From: Symsagittifera roscoffensis
Lineage: Eukaryota > Xenacoelomorpha > Acoela > Convolutidae
Assembly (NCBI RefSeq): GCF_963678635.1
Contig: NC_087066.1
Span: 3,474,485 to 3,538,484, forward strand
Direction of reading: 5' to 3'
Length of the DNA stretch: 64,000 nt
The translations under genes and the position numbers were made by a program. Shown here piece by piece: positions 11,366 through 23,358 of the stretch; position 1 is the first letter of the stretch; each line of letters opens with the position of its first letter. Below the pieces are notes generated by a model. That model had not been told where the DNA came from. It saw nothing but the letters and a program-made list of their open reading frames with translations, and did no database searches.

Positions 11366-13689
11366 TAATTTTTTTTTACCGGGCGCGACGATAATTAAAA
11401 ACGTCTTTTTTGGTGGCGACAAAAAGTCCCAAAAACATAAAAAGAGCTTCTGATTGGAACAATTTCAATTTGATAATGGATGTTTTTCTGTTTTGTTATT
11501 TGGGGTAGTTCCATATTCAAAAAAAAGAAATTGTTCGATTATACTTCAATTATACCAGTACTCTTAAAAATTATAATTAATTATAATTGCCACAGTTAGA
11601 GGCATAAACGAAGTTTTAAACTCCCAAACAAATTTTTTCAAGAATATGAGTTATAATTTATAATCACACAAAAATTATGATTATTTTTGTAGAAAGTATT
11701 TTAATCGACTAAACAGTGCAGAGTTTTGGCTCGTAATGAATGGAATTTATTTTTGCTGTCAATAGGAAAATCTCTAAATGTGATATTTCTGGTTATTTTT
11801 TGGTTCAACTGAACACGGATTTTTCGGAAAAAAAAAACATAAGTATCATTGAAATCTAATCATATAAGCTGAAAAAATGTCGCAGTAGGTGAAAAACAGT
11901 TTAAAAAGGTTGAAAAACTGTTAAAATTTCCAATTTGCAGACATTAAAATAGCTACTCTCTATAGAAATTACAAATTATAAGCAATTTGGATGCAAAAAA
12001 AAGGAAAATTGGATAAAAAGTATTGATTATAACAATAATAATTCAAAAATTTTTCAAAATTGAATTTAAAAGATTGATTAGAAATAATAAAATGACTGCA
12101 CGTATCAGGGAAAAGCCCTGAATGTTGCGACTGTCTTCACAGGTCTAGGAAGCAGTGTTTTCTTTAACAAAAAATTAATTTTTTGTAAAAAAAGAAACAA
12201 ATTCAATTTTTTTTGTTTTTTGAAACTGGATATACCTACTTAAAAAAAGTAAAGTTTCAATCTTTAATTGATTGCATTCGAATTGTACAATTAGCATATA
12301 ATCGATTCTCAATTTTTTTTACTGAAGTGCTTGGTAGTTTGTTGTTAAATTGCAAAAACCTACAAACGCCAATTCTTAAGAAAAGTTTGTTTGTTTTGAT
12401 TGACGTCAGAAGCCATTACAGAAGTTCTCGCATGTTTTTGTGCTAGAGATTTAGTATTTAAGCTTTGTTCTATCTTAAGTCCTCGTAAAAGTTTTTGTTT
12501 TTAAAAATCTTTGTCGGAACTCTTGAACACTTTTTATTTTCAGTACAATTGTACTTCGGCGCTCTTAAACTGAGCCATTTACTTCGTTCTTAATTAGTTC
12601 AATTTGTTTTTTTCTAGCATAGCTCAGAAATGACATGTACTTATTTTATTTGCTATTCTGTCAATCACATTTTGATTTTAACTTCCTCAAACTAGGTTTT
12701 TTTTGTTGATTTTTAACTGAGTTCCAATTAAAAAGACTTTGAATTACCTTCCGTTGTGTTTAATTGACCTACTAAAGTTTTTTGTTGTTTTAAAATGGTT
12801 TAAATTGAAAATTGTAATTGAAAATTGACCTGTAAAGTTTAAAATAGGAAATGCAATCGGGGTTAAGTTTGTGAGTGGGCGTTTACTTTTCGCCTCTTTC
12901 AGTTTATTGTTCTCATCGCCTCCGCCACCTGAACACTGAACACTTTTCCTTTTATTCAGTTTAATGCTGAATAACACCCTCTTATATTTATCAGAAATAA
13001 CTCTAAAATTAATTCAACTGAATTTGATCATCACTCAAAGTGACTGATTCATTTAATCAACCGATTGCACAAATTCTCCGTTTTGCTTTTGTAATACAAA
13101 ACTCAATTGACTAAAACAAAATCATGGAAAAGTGAAGGTTCACATACAGCGGAGAAAAGTGAAACTGCATAATTTCAAACCCCGATCATAATTTGAAAAA
13201 CGAAAAACATATATTGAACGGCAAAATACCTTAAAACAGGGGAGTATTTAAGGTGGACTCCCAGCCCCCAATCAGAGATTGCACCTCTCACCACCCAGAG
13301 GGGCCCCCCTTTGGTAATTTTTAATTTTTACGACACCCGTTTTTGGTCGGTTGACCCTAAAATTTTAAAAAGCGCTTTCGGCATCAATACAACACACCAA
13401 TTTAGAGATGGGAGCGTTTTAATGTAAACGCAGTTTTAATGGCCAAAAGTATCAAAGAACCGAAAAAATGGCTTTTTTGGCAAAAATTGAGTTCAGCGAG
13501 CAAATTTTCAGCGCTATAATACGGCCTTTATAGTGTTTTGGGAGCTCAGAAATCTGCTCAAATGTGAAGCCCAAAATCTTAAATCGCCTAGTGAATATCA
13601 CCAACCACATTGTCTGAAATCAAGTGCCGATTCAAGATTTTCAAAAAAAGTTTTGAAACTTAGCAATATTCTTTAAAAAAAAAGCAGGT
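11366..13689. other. Non-coding; AT palindromes and a hairpin-repeat copy
   Basis: AT palindrome units at 11545-12050. An inverted copy of the AACATTCAGGGC hairpin repeat is at 12098-12145 (CGTATCAGGGAAAAGCCCTG). A GC-richer stretch of unknown nature is at 13240-13560 (CACCCAGAGGGGCCCCCC). The open frame at 12213-12446 has no supporting feature. Confidence 0.4.
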
Positions 13690-13835
13690 AAAAATGCCGT
13701 TTTGGGCCTTTTGGGAACGCTTTGAACAAAAAAAATCACGTTTTTTTGGCGCGCGCCCTTTCAAAATGACTGTGCATTGGATTCAAAGGCGCCTTTAGAA
13801 AGGTCTTATGCCGTCCCTGTCGGAAATAATATCCC
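13690..13835 (+). repeat. Interior fragment of the hAT-type MITE family
   Basis: Shares CGTTTTTTTGGCGCGCGCCC, AAAGGCGCCTTTAGAAA and the 'GGCCTTTTGGGAA' phrase with the interior of the complete copy at 14169-14591. Neither CAGGGGCGGATC end is present. Confidence 0.45.
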
Positions 13836-14160
13836 TTCAGTCATTTGGGGGTCAATTTTCATAGGTTAAAGAAGATTCGTGATTCTTTATAGATTGGTTA
13901 TGAGAATAGTTGTTTTCTGCTAAACTGTGTACACTAAAAAAGACATTAGTTATTCATTCATCAAGTTGCTTGGATTGTCCATTTTTTACTCATGGGTCTT
14001 TCACTCGTCCAACGTAAAAGCTCACTTTGTATCATCAGTACCTGACAAAAAAGCTAATAAGATTTTTCTCATCAAGAGCATATAAAATTCATCGCTAGTT
14101 GTTACTGACATCTGACATTAATAAACTAGTGTAACTTGGTAAAAACTGCAGCATGAATAT

Positions 14161-14599
14161 AACAAAGCCAGGGGCGGATCTATGATTTTCTCGAGGGGGG
14201 CGCATTTTCAAAAAATTTTCGAAAATTTTGTCGACCTTTTTTTTAGGTCGACCAAAATGATTTTTCGAGCTTCCCCAAAGCAGTGCTTTGCCCCTATTTT
14301 GGGCAAATTTTTTGCGCCGCAGGAAAAGTTTGAAAAAACAGGCCAAAAAAGGCGTTTTTAGGCACTTTTTGGGAAATTTTGACCAAAAAATTGTGTTTTT
14401 TCGGCGCGCGCTCCCCCTTCAAAACTAGTATATATTGGCGCCGAAGGCGCCTTAAGAGAATTTTTAGGTTCCATCATAGAAAAATGGATACCTCAAAATA
14501 GTACAAAGAGGGGACCCTTTAAGTCGGCAGGGGGTCGAATCCCTGAAGAAGGAAGCGTCCCCCCCCCCCCCCCCCCCTAAATCCGCTACAGAACAAAGC
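14161..14599. mobile_element. hAT-type MITE, copy 2 (8-bp TSD)
   Basis: The element is 14169-14591 (423 bp). It starts CAGGGGCGGATCTATG and ends CTAAATCCGCTACAG, an imperfect inverse. The direct repeat AACAAAGC at 14161-14168 and 14592-14599 is an 8-bp target duplication. A run of about 24 C at 14554-14577 sits near the right end. Open frames on the minus strand here (14095-14346, 14464-14649) are by-products of the MITE sequence. Confidence 0.85.
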
Positions 14600-16879
14600 C
14601 GTTTTTCTAGTTCCTCGAACTTTTTTGCGTCTAATAAAGATTTGTTCATTATTGATAAACTCAGTTGAAAAGCAGTTTTATGTCTTCAGGCAGAGTTGCT
14701 TCAAAGTTTTCTAGAGGGTAGCTTTTCACTCAAAATATTTTGTTTTCTTTCTAACCTGCGCTTAGAAAACACACTTGCTAATTTCTAAGGAACTTCTACA
14801 AAAAAATGCCCTTCGGTCGTTATTAGTTGTAAAATGACACCAAAGGGTACCCTTGAGATGGTTATACGTCCATCCTCTCCCTTAAATTGTCCCTTTGGTA
14901 ATGTCAAATCTGCCTTAAAAGGGTTTTGAAACTATTTTTTTAGCACTCAATTTCACTTTTTGGTTTCTCCGATTCCTCAAAATTGTTATTTCAGGGAATA
15001 TTCAAAATCAGGTGGTGTCATTTATTATTCAATATTTTAGAAGACGCTACATGCACCGCTCCCACTTTGCAACCGTTTTTGGCGTAAATTGCATCATAAA
15101 TATTTTCCTCCCGCCTTAATGAACTTGTTCGTTTGAAATGAGGTTGTGGGTAGAAATTAAATGAAGTTTACTTGTTTGTAGCAAAGGTCAAATATCATTT
15201 CTGAACAGAATCTGGCAAAAATGAGATCGGATTAGAGTCATTTTGTGAGAAATTAGAGGGTTTGGAATAATACTCGGTCGGAAATTCTAGCTCCAGTTTC
15301 TCATAAGAAGGAATGCATGCTTTAAACTGAGCTCTTAAAGAAAGATTGTTGTTAAGTTTACCTTGTTCCATATTAGGTTTTCTAAAACCACCTTTTTGAC
15401 CGCCATACGAAAAAAATGCTATAATACATATCCATTATTGGAATCTACAAAAAAACTTGTCAAACATTTTTAATTTATGACAATTTAAAACTAACAAAAT
15501 CTGCAAAACTGGATACATTTGTATCTAGGTAGTTTAGATTAAAATTTTTGAGGTTTTATGCTAAATGAGAGACCTTTTATTGGTCAAAGTTTTGACTTTT
15601 TGCTAAATAAGAAAAAAATAGCATACAACTTTCATATATGAAAGCTTTATGAAAAATGATTTTTCCATACAAACTTTTCAAAATTGAGAAAAATTTAAAG
15701 CCTCAACGAGTAAAAAAAAAACTAGTTCTGTTTCCGAAAAAAAGTTTGCTCTCAAATTTCTACTTATAACCTAGCTATTACCCAGTGTTTTTACACATAA
15801 AGTTCATAATTACAAAAAAGTTTTTCAGTGATAACTGAGCTTCCACTTTCGATTTTAGATTTTAAAAAATGTCAATTAAATATGTCAAAAATTTAGGCTA
15901 GTAGTAGATGTTAGAGCTGATCAGGGGGATGCATGGCTGACCACATGTGTTAAAATACGTTTTAGGTTTCTGGTCAGCCAGTTTATACATTAGGAATAGA
16001 TTATTAAAAAATATTATGAAAGGAAATAGAACTGGTAAGGTTTTAAAGTTTGATTAATGGAGAAAGAATGGAAATTAAAATGTTATTATCTAGTTTTTCT
16101 GTAAATTTTGACAAAACATTGGCGCGAGATATCTAGTTGGTAAATTTCATTGTTGTTTTAGGTGTAGATGATTGAGTTTAAATATTAAAATAAGTTTTGT
16201 GGGTTTAGGGTCAGTCAATCATAAGAATTTTTGCACCGAAATTATTTTTTTTAAATATTTTTATGAAAAAACTTCAAATTACGATTTGACTCGATCTAGT
16301 GTAATCTATTTTTTGTTTTATTTATACTTATAACAGAATATCTACGTTAACTCTACTGAAACTTCACAACATTGCACCGTTTATATTTTTTTCTAATTCT
16401 AAAAAACTTACACTTCTATAGAAATTTATCTACAAAAATCAAGAGATGTACATCACGAATATTATTCAAGCTTCTCTGGAAAATTTTAAGTTGCATTACT
16501 GAAAAAATTGCGTAAATTCCACGCAAACTGTCAGTTGTTTTTTTCAGGGACTATTTGCAATACTTTGCTGTTAGAAAAGAGTAGGTTGATCTTATTCTCT
16601 ACAAAGATTCAGCGAAGAAGTAAAATTTGCCCAATCAAGTAATGATGATCCATTGTTCTTTTCTTTTCCTGCTTCGAGTTAGGAATTATAATGAGTATCT
16701 TGCTAGTTAAGAATTTTATCACAGGGATAAAACGCATGTACTTGATCCTGAGCTCAAAAATTTTTTCAATAAAAAACAAGTAAAAAAATTTTCACTAAAA
16801 ATTTGTTAAACTATTTACATCTGAAGTAAAAAAGTGTCAATTGTTGTAAAATTTCCGACACAAAAAATATATTAGATGA
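14600..16879. other. Non-coding, no gene seen
   Basis: Between 15400 and 15680 the phrases CATACGAAAAAAATGCT and CATACAACTTTCATATATGAA resemble the interior of the CCCGGGTTGAC MITE family, but no ends are present, so it may be a decayed copy. The rest is AT-rich without recognisable features. Confidence 0.4.
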
Positions 16880-17068
16880 CTAGCATAGATTTGTGTTATC
16901 TACTGAACAAAGGGTATTGAACACTGTCTTACAATAAAGGTTGTGGAGTCTTCTCGGGTTTTTAATTAGGCAACAATTATTGTCTACTTTTGCTGGAACT
17001 TCAGATCTGGAGAACAATGATATAAAAACTAGATGGACAACAACGTAGAAATAACTAAAACTTAACAT
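16880..17068 (-). CDS. Hypothetical short ORF with signal-like start
   Basis: 62 codons starting ATG at 17068. The first 25 residues are hydrophobic and aromatic (FYVVVHLVFISLF), followed by a cysteine-containing tail (NNCC, LYC, TLC, NLC). This could be a small secreted peptide or a first exon. No splice site or homolog was recognised, and in AT-rich DNA such ORFs also arise by chance. Confidence 0.15.
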   Translation of the reverse strand: MLSFSYFYVVVHLVFISLFSRSEVPAKVDNNCCLIKNPRRLHNLYCKTVFNTLCSVDNTNLC

Positions 17069-17242
17069 TGTTTTAAAGGAACCTGAAAATTCAGAAAGCT
17101 GAACATTTTTAGTGACTAACCAGAATTTTTTAACATGAACATTTGATTTTTTTTCAAGACTATCACATCCGTAATTTGCTCAAAGGGCACACAGATAAAC
17201 AATTTTAAGCACCATATTTCTCCACTAAATTCTGTACAGTCT

Positions 17243-17481
17243 TGCACAAAATCACGTCAAAAAATAGAACATAGTGTCTTTGAAATTCTTCCATGAGAAA
17301 AGCTGAAAAAAAATTGTTAAACTGCACAAAGGTCACGTCAAAAAGTAGAAAATAGTGTATTTGAAATTCTTTCATGAGAAAAGCTGAAAAAATTTGTTGA
17401 AGTGCACAAAGGTCACGTAAAAAAATAGAACAAAGTGTCTATGAAACTCTTTCAAGAAAAAATTGAAAAAAAATGTTAAGC
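17243..17481. repeat. 80-bp tandem repeat, 3 units
   Basis: Units start at about 17243, 17323 and 17403. Each contains TGCACAAAGGTCACGTCAAA, then AGTGT.TTTGAAATTCTTTCA and GAGAAAAGCTGAAAAAA. The units are about 85-90% alike by eye. Confidence 0.8.
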
Positions 17482-18109
17482 TAACTCGCTTTCATTGTTG
17501 TAAGAAAGTGGCGATGAAAGAATATGTATATAAAGAATCAATTGCTCTTTCAACCTGTAATTTCACGCTCTCTCGATAAAAACTGTTGAAAATAGAAAGA
17601 TCATGCAAAAGAGTAATTAGTTTTGTTGCAATTGCTATTTTTACTAATGTTGCGTTATTGAAAAAATTTCAAGACTTTCACGAACCAACTGCTATCGACG
17701 AGATAAAATTTTGAAAGTTACTGCTATAGTTTCCCTGTAATTAAACCCAGCAGGTTCATTTTCCAGATTCTTTTTTAAGTATTCTTTTTCAAGTATCCAA
17801 AATCTTCTAGTAAATAGCGAAAAGTTAAATTTTTTGACCAACATTTGAATTATTAGAAAACACGTAGAATCAACACAAGAGCGATTGTTTTTGACTTGAT
17901 TTTGATACTTCTTAGCATCAATATTTTGCAAGTAAACAAATCAATGACAAGCCATCCATAGAGTGAGATTTTTATTCTTAAGGAAATTGCTCTGTCAGTA
18001 AACAGTTGTGTATCAAATTCATCCGACCACCGTTTTGTTCCGTTGTTTTGTTCAGATCAACTTCACCAGTTGTGAAATTAGAATGTAGTAGATTGCTTAC
18101 ATAAGTTAA

Positions 18110-18191
18110 TCAAATTTCTGGATCCTCATCTGAGTCATATCCTGGCTTCAAGCTCTTGTTTCGAATAAATCTGCTCCGCTTCTTTTCGCAG
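18110..18191 (-). CDS. Candidate terminal exon of a minus-strand gene
   Basis: After a good acceptor (CAATTTTTACAG on the minus strand) the frame runs 27 codons to TGA at 18112-18110. It encodes a basic then acidic tail: CEKKRSRFIRNKS followed by LKPGYDSDEDPEI. The exon needs two bases from the previous exon. The exon at 18849-18903 supplies exactly that phase (…CG plus C gives Arg). Composition (KR-rich then DSDED) is typical of a real cytoplasmic or nuclear C-terminus and unlike chance AT-rich ORFs. The protein family is not recognised. Confidence 0.45.
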
Positions 18192-18848
18192 CTGTAAAAA
18201 TTGTTTAAAAAATGATTGCCTCTTTACCAAGGGTTTGCGCACAGCACCAAAACCTCTTCTAGGGTTTCTTACAACAAAAACAGGAAATTAGCTGAGTTTT
18301 TCGTATGAAGTAATTTTCAAAAAGTAATTATTCGAAAACATACGGAATGAGAGAACAACTTTCGCAACTCCTTCCGATGTCTAAGAAATTCATTCACCTG
18401 TTCTCCCTTTCTTTTATTTCACTTAAATACTATGAAAAAAAAATTTAACAGTTTTTTAAATTGCGAGTTTGTAAAGGACTGATAGTTTATGCACTGTTTT
18501 GTAGATTCCATAACTTCAATTTTTGCTTTGGAAATCAACAACGGAACTCAACGCATTAAAAGAGTTTTCTATCAACGACCATATTCGATTCTAGAAAACC
18601 AAGGAAAGCATTGTTATAAAATAATAAGAAAACTGGAAATAATCACAAAATCAAAATCAAATAAATGACTTAATTCAGCAACTTGAATAAAACTCAACGA
18701 TTGATATTCAGATAAAAGAAAAACTATCTTCTGAGTAATTTACTCCAATGATACATATTTTTCACTATAGTAAAAGTTTTTTGTACTAAATGCTCTTGGA
18801 ATTTCTTTTCATGGCTACAACTAAAAAAACGATACTTGGTTACAACAC

Positions 18849-18903
18849 CGGATCGATATATAACGCTCCATCTTCGTTTGTTCTTCGGAAATCTCTCCTC
18901 CAT
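18849..18903 (-). CDS. Candidate internal exon, same minus-strand gene
   Basis: 55 nt between TTTTCATTCATAG on the minus strand and a weak GT donor (CG|GTGTTG, GT at 18848-18847). In the frame set by the neighbouring exons it reads GGEISEEQTKMERYISI. The start phase is 1 and the end phase is 2. These match the micro-exon at 20970-20990 upstream and the terminal exon at 18110-18191 downstream. Joining the three gives an uninterrupted charged peptide. The donor is not consensus, which keeps confidence moderate. Confidence 0.35.
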
Positions 18904-19387
18904 CTATGAATGAAAATTTGACCTCGGATAATTTTGGAGCAAAAAAGGTGCAAAACATTGAGATAGCAACCTCCCAATTTCTTTTCATTTGTATTTGTTC
19001 CGTTAAGTACTTGTAAAAAAAAGTGAAAATAGTAAATGGTTAACAATTAAAGTAAGCACTGGAATTTTACTCGATATTTAAAATTTTTTTTGGTTACAGT
19101 AGTTTAGATGTAAAAAAAAATGATTTAGTCTTAGCTTTTCTTCAGCTGTTTTTCATGAAATTTCCCCGGAAATTTTTCCCTTCTCGACATCTTTGATAAA
19201 GTATGTAAGAGGTTTTTTTTGTATATTTTGCTTCAAATTTTCTATCTGTAAAAAGTGGTTAATATATTTTTTGGAAACTTTTATTATTCCCTTGAAATCT
19301 TCACTCTATCTCTTAAATTGAATTTTGATTTTAATACTTTGTCGGAGATCTGTTGTAGAGAAAATCGTTTTCTAGGTGACTCTACAG
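18904..19387. other. Non-coding, probable intron of the minus-strand candidate gene
   Basis: No feature recognised other than poly-T runs. Confidence 0.3.
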
Positions 19388-19433
19388 AAGATATATCACT
19401 TTGAAAAATCCCGGTGGCACGTTAAGGTAACTT

Positions 19434-20125
19434 GTGAACAAACGTTTACTAGTCTCTTTTATGTCCTCAGAAATTTCTGATATCTGGTTTGCTGATATCT
19501 TTACACAGAACTTAGTCTGCAGTGCACCAAAGGTTACCGTTTTTTTGAATATTTTCCCTAAAAACGCTGCAGCAGTTTCGTCCTGCCAGTGGCTGATCAC
19601 TGAAGAGAAGGAGGCGAAAAGCCACAGTCAGAAATTTTAGTAGAAACCATGAACTCTTCAGGTAGTTCCTCCTATACATACTGGATCATGGATAGAAACA
19701 GGTATAAAATCTGTAATTATCTGAATGATAGAAAAACTCATAAAATGATCAATGAACCCTTGTTCAAAAGATTGAATACGCTTGAGAGTACTGGTGAGGT
19801 GGAATTGTTGAAAACAAAAATTGAACACCGAGAATCCATAGTTTTGGGGTTTTTATACTGCAGTATGCAAAACGGAGAAGATTAGAGCTCTACTATAATT
19901 TTTTTTTACCAATTCTGCACCAAGATGCTCGGTTTAAGTAGTTGGACAAATAGTTGCAATGACAACAAGTCGGATAACTTTAAATTCAGTAGTAAAGTAA
20001 TAAATAATTGGGTTCTAGAAGGTTCTGGAGATGGACCTAGGGCAAATTATAGGAGAGTACTCGATCACGCGTTTAACCTTACTTCTATAAATAGAGGAAT
20101 CAGAGTCCAAAGAGACAAGTTCTAG
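19434..20125 (+). other. Cluster of three short plus-strand ORFs of unknown nature
   Basis: Open frames at 19434-19640, 19649-19885 and 19925-20125 (68, 78 and 66 codons) follow each other with small gaps and have balanced, protein-like composition (for example NRYKICNYLNDRKTHKMIN and GDGPRANYRRVLDHAFNL). They may be remnants of one broken coding sequence, such as a decayed transposon ORF. Splice-like junctions occur (TATGTCCTCAG at about 19470; AAG|GTAACTT at 19426). No domain is recognised. Confidence 0.2.
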
Positions 20126-20969
20126 ATGGAATTCCTGTAAAGTCATTGAAGTTTTAAGAACTTATGCATTGTGAAAAATTAAACGTGACGTCGTTTTGTA
20201 TTGATTTTATGATTCATAACTTACTGTATTCGTGTTATTAACTATAATGATTACTGTAATCTTGTGATGCAGTGATTTAAAAAAAAGTTTGTGTTATAAA
20301 CTTTTTCTCAAAAACTAAATTTGTTTTTGAAAATTTAGTTTGTTTTAGCTTAGTTTCAGCTGGATAGAACATTGCGCTAAGTAGTTAGAACAACACATAT
20401 AAAACCAGTTACAGCTCAAACTGGATCGAGCATTACCGTGTTTCGAAGTTTTCAGAGCTAAATATCAGTTTTCCCAGATATTTTTTAAATCTCACTTTCT
20501 TGTGCAAAAACATATACCAACAACTGAGCATGAAACCAAAAAAAAACAGATTATAATACCTTCCATCTACAGTCTACATCTAATACACCAATGATATTTA
20601 CCAATTGGATTGCGAGCGCCAACAACTTTCTCAAAAACTTGAGATTTCTATACAAAACTACAAAAATACCGTTGTTTTTTTCATCCTCTCGCCAATAATC
20701 AAACTCTGAAACCTTACCAATTTTTCTCTTTCTTAAAACATAGAAGACTCTATATCCAAGTTGATACAGAGCATGGCTGACTGGAATTTGTTGACGAATT
20801 ATAATAAATGGGTTCAGCCATGCACCCCCCCCCCCCCCCCCACTGATTAGCTCCATCATATACTATTTAGGCTGCACTTTTAACCATTCGAATTGCAGGT
20901 CTCATAGCCATATACAAAACTTTTCAATTTGTTTTCTCTTACTTTGTGAAACTAAACAGATTAACTTAC
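20126..20969. other. Non-coding
   Basis: Includes a homopolymer C run at 20823-20840. Otherwise no feature recognised. If the minus-strand gene is real, this is intron. Confidence 0.35.
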
Positions 20970-20990
20970 TTGGTATATCTTCATCACCAT
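20970..20990 (-). CDS. Candidate 21-nt micro-exon of a minus-strand gene
   Basis: On the minus strand the sequence is TTTTCTCAG, then 21 nt, then GTAAGT: near-consensus acceptor and donor separated by seven codons' worth of sequence. In phase 1 it reads (D)GDEDIP and ends with one base that completes a codon with the exon at 18849-18903. An acidic peptide between perfect splice signals is unlikely by chance, but only transcript data can prove it. Confidence 0.4.
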
Positions 20991-21679
20991 CTGAGAAAAC
21001 CATTAGTTTTTGTTTTTCAGGTCAAATCAATAATATATAAAGCCAAACACACAAGAAAATTGTTTCAACCTTTGGAGAAAGTGTTTATCGTACAATCCCT
21101 TTTGTGAAAAAGGCTCTAAATGAAAAGAATGCTACTCATTCAAATTAGGTAATGAAAAAAAGTCATATTTTTTTTCTTTAGATTAGTCTGGAAATATATG
21201 ATGAAAAATTTTTCAAGAGTTCAAATTTGTACGTAACTCTGGGAGAATATATCTTGCTGCCCGGGTTGTGAAAAAGCCATTATCGTAAAAATTTGGTTAA
21301 TTTTTTTAACAACTTCATGCAAAAAGTTCAGCTTAATGAGTGTAACACGAAGTGATTTTGACAACTGTTTCAGGATAACAAGAATTTCTAGAGAAAAGTT
21401 GTGATATGATAATTCAGGGCAATTCAAATTTTTTTAAAAAAATATTGGAAAAAAGAGAAAAAAGGTTTTTTCGTCCTTGTGTGCCACCACACGATATGAA
21501 ATGTACAAAAGAGATGCAAAAAAAATGTTTCTTTTTCTTATATTAGAATCCATTGAATTGCCTTATCAGACTGTGAAACGGTTTAAACTGCCACTTACCC
21601 AAACCCCTTTAACAAACAAAAAATAATTAAAAAACGGGAAAATGTTTTGCTTTTGAGCTACGTGCGACACTTTTTCTAG
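20991..21679. other. Non-coding
   Basis: No gene seen. A GTAAGT-like motif on the minus strand near 21594 has no open exon behind it. Confidence 0.3.
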
Positions 21680-21877
21680 ATGATGAAAAAAAAGTTCCGT
21701 CAAAAAAGGAAAGTTCGAGAAAAAAAAACGACGGAAAAAATCTCCCTCATCAATAGAAAAAGTTATGGTAATTTGACTTCTTCATACGCCACCTTAGGTC
21801 ATAGGAATGATTTTAGCGCCTCGTATTTTGCTAGAAGACCAAACGACTCGCCTCATTTCAATTCGACCGCGACTTAA
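21680..21877 (+). CDS. Candidate terminal exon, plus strand
   Basis: Follows a clear acceptor (ACACTTTTTCTAG) and is open for 65 codons to a TAA. The translation begins very basic (KKKFRQKRKVREKK) and becomes Ser/Thr/Tyr/Asn-rich (RNDFSASYFARRPNDS), which is plausible for a disordered C-terminus. The second frame is also open for about 25 codons from the same acceptor, so the reading frame is not certain. No partner exon was established; the 7795 exon ends in phase 1 and would need intermediates. Confidence 0.25.
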   Translation: MMKKKFRQKRKVREKKTTEKISLINRKSYGNLTSSYATLGHRNDFSASYFARRPNDSPHFNSTAT

Positions 21878-22003
21878 CCCCGCTTGCTCGTTTCATAATG
21901 CAATATGCCGCGCATTATTTGTCCCAAGATAACCAAACTAACGTTTTTTTTTCGAACAAGGCTCACAGGTGAAACCTGATTCCGAGCTTCCGAAAACAAG
22001 ATC

Positions 22004-22478
22004 TTTGAAATGGGGTCTAGGACAACAAGCCGACGGGACTTCAAACCGAAGGGACTTCAGGCCGAAAAATAAACTTTACAAGCACCTCAAATCATTATTT
22101 TTTCATCTGTAAAACGTTGCTTTTACAAATCTTGGGCTAATTTAGTCTATAATAAGAGTTATTTATGACAATAAATCACTTAGGATTGGCATTAGTTAAT
22201 AATATCAGCCGTTTTTTGAAATGCATAAACTATAATCAAGAAAATAACCTTCAGCCGTGTTTTTTTTTTCAACTTTCTTAAACATCATTTGGAGGCCTAA
22301 CTTTTATGAAAATGCTAATAACTACCGAATAAAAATCATAAAATTGAGAAATTCTTCAAAAAGGTTTTCAAATTAACCTTATTTCATGACTTAATGAGAA
22401 CAGTTTCAGCTTGAAGTCCCTACTTTTACGATTCGGCTTGAAGTCCCGTCGGCTTGATGTCCGGCACCCTTTGAAATG
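22004..22478. mobile_element. MULE-type MITE, copy 2 (9-bp TSD)
   Basis: The element is 22013-22469, exactly 457 bp like copy 1. It starts GGGTCTAGGACAACAAGCCG and ends CTTGATGTCCGGCACCC. The 9-bp direct repeat TTTGAAATG flanks it at 22004-22012 and 22470-22478. Interior order and motifs are the same as in copy 1 (GGGACTTCAAGCCGAA repeats; AACTTTCTTAAACATCAT). Confidence 0.85.
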
Positions 22479-22568
22479 ATATAAAAATGTCATTCAAAAA
22501 AGTTTTTTTTAAAAGATCCAAAAACTGCCTCAAGCACAAATACTCCAATTTGCGGAAGTCGAAAAAAA

Positions 22569-23358
22569 CCCGGGTTGACCTCCATACACCGAAAAGGCTT
22601 ATCATACAATTCTACACAACAAAATTCATTATCATACAAATCCACATATCAAGTGTATGGAGAAAATGCTTGTCATACAATTTTCATACATATTCGAAAA
22701 ACAATAGAAAAAAAATTAAACCATTTCTGCGGCTTTTTGAGAACAGTTGAACAGACTGGTGAAAAAAAACAGTTGAACAGACTGGTGAAAAAAAACTGAT
22801 TCAAAATGTTTTTTTGAAAAAATGCTTTCCATACGATTTCCATATATGGAAATTGTATATCAAAAATTTTGAAAATTTGCCCCGGAGTACTGGATACGAT
22901 AATATTGACTTTTTCTTTCATTTCACTTAAAAAACGCTGAAATTTTTTTCTCTTTTGTATGGCGTGTTCATGTATGCCTTGATCAATGTCTCATATTTTG
23001 AAAATTCAAAAATTTAAAATAATCATCACTGAAAAATTTTGCCAAAAATGAAAACTTTGTTACTTTTTTATATCATTTGTCAAAAAAACATCTGGAAGAC
23101 AATTCAGGTCGTTTTCTATGCATTGTAAATGTAAGACCGTCCAACCTCTGGTGCTTTGAGTAACCAAGGTCTTTGTCACTTGTGTTCGGTTGCAAAACAA
23201 CTTTTTGGTTTATGGAGAAAACACCTATCATACAACTTCCATTTATGGGAAAATGTTTATTATAGAGTTTTCATACAATTTCTGTACGTATGGGCTTGTA
23301 TGAAAAGAAATTTCCCATATATGAGAAATGTATGACAAGCATTTTTGGTCAACCCGGG
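22569..23358. mobile_element. TA-target MITE 'CCCGGGTTGACC', copy B
   Basis: Starts CCCGGGTTGACC (22569) and ends GGTCAACCCGGG (23358), a perfect 12-bp inverted repeat. The interior has repeated ATGCTTATCATACAATTTTC-type phrases. A 27-bp direct duplication lies at 22744-22797 (GAACAGTTGAACAGACTGG unit). Neighbouring bases are A-rich on both sides and TA is not preserved. Short ORFs at 22487-22921 are by-products. Confidence 0.7.

Noticed and set aside
19388-19426. 39-nt plus-strand exon between CTCTACAG and GTAACT
   Set aside because: All joinings with the next acceptor at about 19470 give incompatible phases, and no conserved peptide could be chosen.
22487-22921. Overlapping ORFs on both strands
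   Set aside because: They fall within the TA-target MITE copy B and its inverted repeats.
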